Assembly (NCBI GenBank): GCA_964019155.1
Contig: OZ025240.1
Coordinates: 46,558,354-46,622,353, forward strand
From: Osedax fenrisi
Lineage: Eukaryota; Annelida; Polychaeta; Sabellida; Siboglinidae
Length of the DNA: 64,000 nt
Direction of reading: 5' to 3'
In this document: in pieces, positions 63,001 through 64,000 of the stretch
Numbering within the stretch: position 1 is the first letter of the stretch
Layout: each line of letters opens with the position of its first letter
The notes under the pieces: model-generated
Told to the model about the DNA's origin: nothing
What the model saw: only the letters and a program-made list of their open reading frames with translations
Database searches by the model: none
Translations under genes and position numbers: made by a program

Positions 63001-63675
63001 GGGGCGATTTGAATTAAGTTAACACGTAAAATCTATGAAAAGTTCATTTCGAGCTTTTGTTGCTCGCTATATGAACACGTAATCGCTCGGTAACAAACGC
63101 GGTAACGAGTTCCCGATCCCTCGTAACGAGTCGCCACCAAATCCAACATGTTCTATTATTATAACCGGTAACAAGACGGTGATACTTGTTCGTTATTTGA
63201 ATGCTCTAAATAAGTTGTATTTAAACAATAACAAACACAACAATACTCCGCTATTCGTGTTGCTCGCAGTGTACACTATGTTATCACGTGATCACCCCTG
63301 AAAGTGTCCGGCACATGGGTATCCCGTTCGGATCAATACAATAATTCTTAAATTGATAATTATATGTGATATTATATAATTGTGTATACACAGTGATCGG
63401 TTATCTTAAAAACTACATGAAGTTAACCCTAGAGAGGTTTCAAAGGGAAATTAGAGTCATTTAGTTATACGTTAACACTTCTACAGCGTTCCTGGATCGG
63501 ATTAAAGTACTCAACTAAAATAAAAATAACTATATATATACATATTAGTATTATTATATGATGTGTTAGATATATGTTCAATATAATACAACTAATAGAG
63601 TGTATGCAGGACGTATCAATGGCCTGGAAGGAAGTTTCCGATATCGAGAAGAGAGTTGTCCTTCATTTTAAAACG
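33078..63675 (+). CDS. tandem MyTH4-FERM protein, myosin-tail-like (whole locus)
   Basis: Twenty-one coding exons were joined by frame, GT..AG borders and domain order, giving at least about 911 residues; the gene runs off the right edge. Numbered from ATG 33080, residues 1-160 form an acidic N-terminus, 165-340 the first MyTH4, 343-690 the first FERM, 691-744 a linker with no recognisable SH3, and 745 onward a second MyTH4. In known proteins MyTH4-FERM modules bind microtubules, membrane receptors and adhesion cargoes at filopodia or microvilli, usually at the tail of class VII, X, XV or XXII myosins. Two modules without an SH3 most resemble class XXII. No motor, IQ or coiled-coil exon was found upstream, so the protein may be motorless, or ATG 33080 may be internal. 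Splicing is predicted, not proven. Confidence 0.75.
33080..33156 (+). CDS. MyTH4-FERM gene, coding exon 1 (N-terminus)
   Basis: Begins with ATG two bases after the acceptor AACAG (33076-33077). It encodes 25 residues rich in Asp, Glu and Ser and ends with two bases of a codon before donor GTACGA at 33157. The phase matches the next exon (AG+T, Ser). An in-frame stop lies upstream at 33056-33058, so either this ATG is the start or the exon continues from an upstream exon through the acceptor. Confidence 0.5.
33464..33566 (+). CDS. MyTH4-FERM gene, exon 2 (acidic linker)
   Basis: Acceptor CTACAG, donor GTAAGT at 33567. Encodes IGFEAKRKRCRD followed by a run of five Glu and further acidic residues to DYSK. 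Only this frame is open across the exon. The basic-then-acidic, charge-rich sequence has no recognised domain. Confidence 0.55.
33567..33870. promoter_or_regulatory. CpG-containing intronic island, possible alternative promoter
   Basis: Just after exon 2 lies a GC-rich stretch with a GAGAGAGAGAG run near 33620, (CG)n, a reverse CCAAT box (ATTGG, 33692) and CTATTTATAG at 33701, which fits both a TATA-like box and a MEF2 site. The spacing of CCAAT and TATA is promoter-like. A promoter here would produce transcripts lacking exons 1-2. No downstream donor could be assigned, so the role is uncertain. Confidence 0.3.
33875..35250. other. intron 2, AT-rich part
   Basis: AT-rich with short TA runs and an ACATGCATGCATACG repeat near 34314-34340. 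No supported feature. Confidence 0.45.
35256..35525 (+). mobile_element. tRNA-derived SINE, best-preserved copy
   Basis: The head has A-box TGGCTCAGTTGG at 35266 and B-box GGTTCAAGCC at 35311, the internal RNA polymerase III promoter. The body carries CTTAGAAGTGATTTAT, GATCGACTCTCATTAAA, GAGAGCGGTTTCGAAGGG and TGGATGGGATGAAAGG, all shared with the three other copies. The 3' tail is AATAATAATAACATAAAA. It lies in intron 2 in sense orientation. A genuine tRNA is excluded by the extra bases between the boxes and the conserved body. Confidence 0.85.
35530..36055. other. intron 2, AT-rich part
   Basis: Nothing recognised apart from an ATTTACATTTACATTTACA run near 35935. Confidence 0.45.
36061..37017. 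mobile_element. 957-bp TIR element, inverted relative of 24049-26293
   Basis: The left end reads GAGGAAATTCTCCGATTACC and the right end is inverse, finishing GATGACTTTCCCC, with subterminal GACCCCC blocks on both sides. The interior matches the element at 24049-26293 in the opposite orientation (for example TTGATTGGATAC near 36599 and GAGATACGAGAGGGGG near 36980). At about 36485-36510 it preserves the uninterrupted site that is occupied by a LINE in the other copy. A TA precedes the left end; the right flank is TG. Confidence 0.8.
37020..37930. other. intron 2, AT-rich part
   Basis: Contains a TA tract at about 37823-37850 and no recognised gene. Confidence 0.45.
37935..38055. repeat. (CA)n / CACACG microsatellite
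   Basis: CACACG, CACACA and GCACACAC words repeated for about 120 bp. Open frames in several registers on both strands are translated repeats, not genes. Confidence 0.8.
38200..38940. repeat. pyrimidine-rich intronic region with 70-80-bp repeats
   Basis: C/T-rich on the + strand. At about 38660-38915 a block TATCCTCCCTCC.ACACCCTCC.ACTATCTCTACCA repeats about four times at 70-80-bp spacing. Long open frames here are compositional. The block lies 250 bp upstream of the exon 3 acceptor. Confidence 0.65.
39173..39538 (+). CDS. MyTH4-FERM gene, exon 3 (linker and MyTH4-1 start)
   Basis: Acceptor CACCTCCAG, donor GTAAGT at 39539, 122 codons, phase 0 at both ends. The first about 95 codons are acidic without a known fold (VPLADEEVSFTEVS...). 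The last 25 include MREFADRYYNKQH, the opening helix of a MyTH4 domain (usual pattern h-x-x-FAx-x-x-F). GC content is clearly higher than in the flanks. Confidence 0.85.
39600..39725. repeat. (GTGTAT)n microsatellite
   Basis: GTGTATGT and GGGTGTAT words reiterated after exon 3, grading into GTGAGTG words. Confidence 0.8.
40333..40443 (+). CDS. MyTH4-FERM gene, exon 4 (MyTH4-1)
   Basis: Acceptor CTCCTCAG, donor GTTAAA at 40444, 37 codons, phase 0. Encodes DLLRYTKKHLKNSLLHL then ISLACSMFK, the second MyTH4 block (LhRYTxxPLKxSLLxL ... A-x-x-hF). The usual Pro is replaced by His. Confidence 0.9.
40740..40836. repeat. (TA)n microsatellite in intron 4
   Basis: About 75 bp of pure TA followed by interrupted TA. 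Open frames of YIYIYI on both strands are artefacts. Confidence 0.9.
40974..41102 (+). CDS. MyTH4-FERM gene, exon 5 (MyTH4-1 core)
   Basis: Acceptor ACACACAG, donor GTCAGA at 41103 (weak), 43 codons, phase 0. Carries CLQSILKLCLDNVDLRDEL and then YCQLIRQ, matching the hallmark hh-x-x-C-hxx-x-ELRDEhYCQLhKQ of MyTH4 domains. Confidence 0.95.
41116..41219. repeat. (TAC)n trinucleotide repeat beside a splice donor
   Basis: About 34 ACT/TAC units start 14 bp after the exon 5 donor. If the intron were retained, the exon frame would read on into a run of about 30 Thr. Confidence 0.9.
41225..41860. other. intron 5, AT-rich part
   Basis: No supported feature other than a short TA run near 41720. Confidence 0.45.
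41932..41944 (+). promoter_or_regulatory. CTCF-like motif
   Basis: CCACTAGTGGCGA agrees with the CTCF core except at one degenerate position. It sits at the start of the GC-rich island that also holds the CACGTG cluster. Binding is inferred only. Confidence 0.25.
41980..42145. promoter_or_regulatory. intronic island with four CACGTG E-boxes
   Basis: CACGTG occurs at 42050, 42075, 42118 and 42138, four perfect palindromes within 94 bp, after a G-rich run (GGCGGGGGGCGGGGGGGG near 41988-42005). CACGTG is bound by MYC/MAX, USF and MITF-type bHLH-ZIP factors. The dense cluster in an AT-rich intron suggests an enhancer, though this is inference. Confidence 0.45.
42405..42515. mobile_element. possible hAT-like end
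   Basis: TAGTGATTCAAATGAAACCG resembles the left end of the MITE at 21530 and is followed by GGTTTCGAAAC words, as in that element. No matching right end or target duplication was found, so this may be a solo or broken end. Confidence 0.3.
42664..42758. repeat. inverted and direct repeats around ATTATCTCGAGA
   Basis: Positions 42664-42680 and 42742-42758 are perfect inverted repeats of 17 bp. A third, diverged copy at about 42727-42742 forms a tight hairpin with the right arm. CATTATCTC plus ACAATCAAAT also repeats directly. Confidence 0.65.
43060..44545 (+). mobile_element. decayed LINE reverse transcriptase in intron 5
   Basis: Plus-strand pieces in shifting frames: EVPGISNEVKELCARRRKAK near 43095; MCMIQGFTMSPSLRNLFLEH at 44075-44134; IRYSDDTTLVSAVFEKFQ at about 44200-44253, where the catalytic box is SDD instead of ADD; then KSKLNINTLKCAVLKTE. 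Many stops and frameshifts show an old, dead insertion. The G-x-x-x-SP...LFLEHVM and DD blocks are RTE-like. It is in the same orientation as the host gene. Confidence 0.75.
44600..45470. other. intron 5, 3' part
   Basis: AT-rich with TA tracts at about 44876-44918 and 45058-45087. No supported feature. Confidence 0.45.
45476..45571 (+). CDS. MyTH4-FERM gene, exon 6 (MyTH4-1)
   Basis: Acceptor CTATCTCAG, donor GTTTCC at 45572, 32 codons, phase 0. Encodes RVWHIFCLCSVSFNPSHTLN, matching the MyTH4 block GWxLLxLCxxxFPPSxxL; the usual Pro pair is Asn-Pro here. Confidence 0.85.
46140..46283 (+). CDS. MyTH4-FERM gene, exon 7 (end of MyTH4-1)
   Basis: Acceptor after a CA-rich run (CACACAG), donor GTGTGT at 46284, 48 codons, phase 0. 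Encodes YLLSYLRSKQ... CATYCLHHLKQL ... FPSTAEIE, the closing helices and PPSxxEI motif of MyTH4 domains. An internal GTAAGT at 46185 is a strong cryptic donor; using it would remove exactly 33 codons in frame. Confidence 0.85.
46341..46490. repeat. fold-back inverted repeat, about 49-bp arms
   Basis: Positions 46341-46390 and 46442-46490 are inverted repeats with only a few mismatches (ATTTCCTTTATATATATACC ... pairing with its inverse). The loop of about 50 nt is AT-rich. It lies about 60 bp after exon 7 and may be a small fold-back element. Confidence 0.75.
47029..47187 (+). CDS. MyTH4-FERM gene, exon 8 (FERM-1, F1 lobe)
   Basis: Acceptor ACGTAG, donor GTCAGT at 47188, 53 codons, phase 0. 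LKPMMTHIHFLDDSWKSMKV and then PLKSLDGWAIYE fit the start of a myosin-tail FERM F1 (ubiquitin-like) lobe that directly follows a MyTH4 domain. Confidence 0.9.
47190..48455. other. intron 8
   Basis: Contains (TA)n at about 47782-47842, a short CATCTGTATTA repeat near 47500 and an ACTAGTAGTTATTA palindromic stretch near 47930-47990. No gene seen. Confidence 0.5.
48458..48528 (+). CDS. MyTH4-FERM gene, exon 9 (FERM-1, F1 lobe)
   Basis: Acceptor CACCACAG, donor GTAGTA at 48529, 23 codons plus two bases. RPGYERHLETCEFIADIFSD then WE matches the FERM F1 motif G-x-E-R-x-h...EYhADhh-x-x-WE. Confidence 0.85.
49764..49858. repeat. (ACTACTACC)n minisatellite
   Basis: Imperfect TACTACCCACAC / TACTACCCATAC units for about 95 bp; related to the longer array at 50118. 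Confidence 0.75.
50118..50402. repeat. (ACTACTACC)n minisatellite
   Basis: About 285 bp of TACTACCCACAC, TACTACCCTCAC and TACTACCTATAC units. Two overlapping open frames, one Thr-rich and one Tyr-rich, are translated repeat and not genes. Confidence 0.85.
50699..50918 (+). CDS. MyTH4-FERM gene, exon 10 (FERM-1, F1/F2)
   Basis: Acceptor ACACAAAG, donor GTACGC at 50919; one base completes the split Arg codon, then 73 codons. A Ser/Glu/Pro-rich insert is followed by LVFCKHVFKKR and then DPSECHLLYVQALHSVIQ, matching FERM ...hxFKKRhF...DPxExxLLaxQAxxxVhx. The polypyrimidine tract at the acceptor is poor, so the 5' border is less certain than the rest. Confidence 0.8.
51165..51203. repeat. (TA)n microsatellite
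   Basis: About 38 bp of TA just before a LINE 3' remnant, in intron 10. Confidence 0.85.
51204..51395 (-). mobile_element. LINE 3' terminal remnant in intron 10
   Basis: Reading the + strand, CACCTTGTGCCATCGA, GACCCTGGCGATG and GAGCCAAGTGAAACGTGGTC match, with substitutions, the 3' end of the LINE inserted at 24574 (CCTTGTGCCGTCGA, CCCTGGCGACGTC, CAGCCACGTTATATGTGG). It is a short antisense copy of the same or a sister family, ending about 80 bp before exon 11. Confidence 0.65.
51477..51574 (+). CDS. MyTH4-FERM gene, exon 11 (FERM-1, F2 lobe)
   Basis: Acceptor TTTACGCAG, donor GTCAGT at 51575, 32 codons plus two bases. ALHLAGLQAQVKFGNYEED is the classic FERM F2 motif (ALxLAALQxQhxFGDY). Confidence 0.95.
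51580..52800. other. intron 11
   Basis: AT-rich; a TA run near 51928. Small frames such as 52481-52735 lack domains. Confidence 0.5.
52807..52891 (+). CDS. MyTH4-FERM gene, exon 12 (FERM-1, F2 lobe)
   Basis: Acceptor ACTTGCAG, donor GTTTCA at 52892; completes Arg, then 28 codons (YSDMTHFICKRLLSQ ... ISAHK). The position between the LQAQ motif and the AKLxYL motif fits the middle of the F2 lobe. Confidence 0.85.
52957..53206. repeat. 22-bp tandem repeat filling intron 12
   Basis: About 12 copies of CGTACATATGTCATCTAG plus four bases make up most of a 325-bp intron. Variants include TCGTCGTAC and TCATAGTAC. The last partial unit runs almost to the exon 13 acceptor, so copy number sets the intron length. 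Confidence 0.95.
53217..53303 (+). CDS. MyTH4-FERM gene, exon 13 (FERM-1, F2 lobe)
   Basis: Acceptor CATTTAG, donor GTATGT at 53304, 29 codons, phase 0. EAKLNYLSILSQFPLYGCTK matches the end of F2 (AKxxYLxhhxxLPxYGxTF). Confidence 0.95.
53305..54290. other. intron 13
   Basis: Two TA tracts (about 53621-53655 and 53919-53947) and a C-rich ACCCCCACTACCCC array at about 54205-54290 serving as the polypyrimidine-like tract before exon 14. Confidence 0.5.
54297..54448 (+). CDS. MyTH4-FERM gene, exon 14 (FERM-1, F3 lobe)
   Basis: Acceptor CTACTTAG, donor GTTAGC at 54449, 50 codons plus two bases. FFAHYRGVWQYGIETILAFS then AAGLRFVSVQDGLVI and FYAEIESV match the FERM F3 PH-like lobe (FF.V...x-ILhAhN..GhxhhxxxxxxhL..hxaxxIxSh). 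Confidence 0.95.
54852..54865. repeat. 14-G homopolymer
   Basis: An uninterrupted run of 14 G after CCGC in an AT-rich intron. Confidence 0.9.
54870..55250. other. intron 14, AT-rich part
   Basis: Nothing recognised. Confidence 0.5.
55255..57180 (-). mobile_element. LINE reverse transcriptase, antisense in intron 14
   Basis: Minus-strand frames: 57076-56474 (linker and RT fingers, ENYRGITLR), 56487-56050 (NQNGIRTNRSTTGQILTIRR, LLFIDFSKAFDSIDR, TTGVLQGDNLAPYLF) and 55884-55261 (FKYLGSFIASTEHDINVRIG, WKEHLTNKELYG, RFTGHCWRSKKEL, GRPAKICVDQL). Between them, near 56005, lies the catalytic YADD box. Breaks near 55920, 56050 and 56480 inactivate it. The C-terminal HCWRS...RGRP blocks place it with RTE-like families; the endonuclease is lost. 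Confidence 0.9.
57217..57482. repeat. two (TA)n microsatellites
   Basis: TA tracts at about 57217-57256 and 57430-57482 separated by AT-rich sequence. Confidence 0.85.
57640..57790 (-). pseudogene. CR1/L2-like RT fragment
   Basis: The minus strand near 57759-57700 reads LDLSATFDTIYHTILIKHL, the RT A-motif block (LDLSAAFDTIDHxxLL), with the catalytic Asp preserved. Only about 20-40 codons remain. It is unrelated in sequence to the RTE-like copy next to it. Confidence 0.6.
57795..59350. other. intron 14, 3' part
   Basis: (AAT)n at about 57858-57890, TA tracts near 58284-58312, 58770-58798 and 59137-59163, and C-richer sequence (CATACATTACCCC words) in the last 330 bp before exon 15. No gene seen. 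Confidence 0.5.
59354..59525 (+). CDS. MyTH4-FERM gene, exon 15 (FERM-1, F3 end)
   Basis: Acceptor CGCTCGTAG, donor GTTATA at 59526; completes an Arg codon, then 57 codons. VYMFECVELDALSRVIEVYS resembles the closing strand-helix of F3 (hxFxTxxAxEIxxLIxxYh), with the helix contacting the lobe core. Confidence 0.85.
59541..59564. repeat. (TTG)n microsatellite
   Basis: About seven TTG units starting 15 bp after the exon 15 donor. Confidence 0.8.
60044..60082. repeat. (TA)n microsatellite
   Basis: About 38 bp of TA in intron 15. Confidence 0.85.
60297..60427 (+). CDS. MyTH4-FERM gene, exon 16 (linker)
   Basis: Acceptor GTTTCAAG, donor GTCAGT at 60428, 43 codons plus two bases. No ALYDY or other SH3 motif is visible; the sequence (WIQILDDILKCRRALIANGK, then CPTEENGLLLSTIY) is a linker between the modules. 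The frame is the only open one with correct phase on both sides. Confidence 0.75.
60848..60878. repeat. hairpin TCCGTATTCGG / CCGAATACGGA
   Basis: Perfect 11-bp arms with a 9-nt loop, embedded in GTCCGTATT repeats at 60821-60890. Near 61021-61048 a related end (CCCCCGTATTACCGGTTACTTTCCCC) resembles the TIR family at 24049, so a third, more diverged element may span about 60815-61048. Confidence 0.55.
61316..61393 (+). CDS. MyTH4-FERM gene, exon 17 (linker and MyTH4-2 start)
   Basis: Acceptor CACACGTAG after a CA repeat, donor GTAACG at 61394; 25 codons plus split codons at both ends. ERWFFSPTST resembles the W.F..xxxPhxxSL region of a MyTH4 start. Confidence 0.75.
61471..61565 (+). CDS. MyTH4-FERM gene, exon 18 (MyTH4-2)
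   Basis: Acceptor CTCCGCCAG, donor GTAGGT at 61566. The preceding intron is only 77 bp, the shortest of the gene. STLTKLSTHEAQYVCIRLFN then MTLVYTR matches the MyTH4 block L-x-x-A-x-x-hFxxhhxYM. An alternative donor four bases earlier (GTAGGT at 61562) would break the phase with exon 19, so the later one was chosen. Confidence 0.8.
62034..62159 (+). CDS. MyTH4-FERM gene, exon 19 (MyTH4-2 core)
   Basis: Acceptor CGTAACAG; donor GTAGTT at 62160 (weak). 41 codons with split codons on both sides. MLAKCMENEEICNEFYLQLI then KQTTD is the MyTH4 hallmark, with EICNEFYLQ in place of the usual ELRDEIYCQ. Confidence 0.85.
62761..62927 (+). CDS. MyTH4-FERM gene, exon 20 (MyTH4-2)
   Basis: Acceptor GATCACAG, donor GTCGCT at 62928, 55 codons. 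ILRYWHLLTIMACLVLP then YLILHLKRN and GMFANFCIQ match GWxLLxLhxxhFhPS...hxxhLxxH...hxxYAxxC of MyTH4 domains. Confidence 0.9.
62930..63295. other. intron 20, 5' part
   Basis: GC-moderate sequence with repeated GTAACGAGTC and CGGTAACAA words near 63088-63175. No feature assigned. Confidence 0.45.
63300..63525 (+). mobile_element. degenerate tRNA-derived SINE copy
   Basis: The head is decayed (GTGTCCGGCACATGGGTATC, GTTCGGATC). The body follows the family consensus: ATATTATATAATTGTGTATA, GATCGGTTATCTTAAAAAC, AGAGAGGTTTCAAAGGG, TCCTGGATCGGATTAAAG. It is the most diverged of the four copies and lies in intron 20. Confidence 0.65.
63610..63675 (+). CDS. MyTH4-FERM gene, exon 21 (probable)
   Basis: Acceptor TGTATGCAG, donor GTAAGG at 63676, 22 codons, phase 0 at both ends (DVSMAWKEVSDIEKRVVLHF...). 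It is open, GC-balanced and correctly phased after exon 20, but similarity to the MyTH4 end is weak. The gene continues past 64000. Confidence 0.6.
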
Positions 63676-63679
63676 GTAA

Positions 63680-63762
63680 GGACATGTAATCGATAGAAAG
63701 TAGTGCGCAATTAACTAAATCGATAATATACATGAAAAATGGAAGAATATTATGTATTTCAC

Positions 63763-63802
<40 letters not shown>

Positions 63803-64000
63803 TTGATGTTATACATTTGATTATAGTTGTGTATTTTATTTCATCAATTGTCTACCAGCAAGTAATATAACTTTGTAATGTCTACATTAAGATACAGTTA
63901 ATATTGAAATATTGTTTGTGAGTATATTAACAGTATATATACATGATGTGTAACCGATTGTTTACTGAAGTGTATAAATCCGTTTGTAGTCATCCCATTG
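63680..64000. other. intron 21 (to window edge)
   Basis: AT-rich with a TA tract near 63766-63796. No exon seen before the edge. Confidence 0.5.

Overview
The window looks like nuclear DNA of an invertebrate animal. It is strongly AT-rich and crowded with long (TA)n tracts. It carries many decayed non-LTR retrotransposons, tRNA-derived SINEs, MITE-type elements and a minisatellite. The only cellular gene found is split into short, GC-balanced exons with GT..AG borders. I cannot name a phylum or species from the sequence.

Layout. Positions 1-7050 are AT-rich; 3507-7050 is bounded by identical 40-bp inverted repeats and contains a SINE and a long polypyrimidine tract. A GC-richer island at about 7541-7989 has TATA-like boxes and a strong splice donor, so it may be a promoter plus a 5' noncoding exon. 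Positions 8590-11519 are a 25-bp-unit minisatellite of roughly 117 copies. Positions 12000-24000 hold LINE remnants, a SINE, a near-perfect 71-nt hairpin and a 298-bp hAT-type MITE with an 8-bp target duplication. Positions 24049-26293 are a TIR element split by a LINE; an uninterrupted inverted relative lies at 36061-37017. Positions 27145-31760 are an almost intact CR1/L2-like LINE: an intact endonuclease-RT frame, an ORF1 broken by a single amber codon, and 3' tandem repeats.

The host gene lies on the + strand from 33078 to beyond the right edge. I assembled 21 coding exons by following reading frame, splice sites and domain order. They encode at least about 911 residues: an acidic N-terminus, a first MyTH4 domain, a first FERM domain, a linker without a recognisable SH3 domain, and a second MyTH4 domain running off the window. 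This resembles the tail of a tandem MyTH4-FERM myosin (class VII/XXII-like), but no motor-domain exon was seen in the 33 kb upstream. Either the protein is motorless or the motor lies further away.

Introns of this gene range from 77 bp to 5.6 kb and contain LINEs, SINEs, microsatellites, a 22-bp tandem array, fold-back repeats and a cluster of four CACGTG boxes. No CRISPR array, rRNA or independent tRNA gene was found; the tRNA-like sequences are SINE heads.
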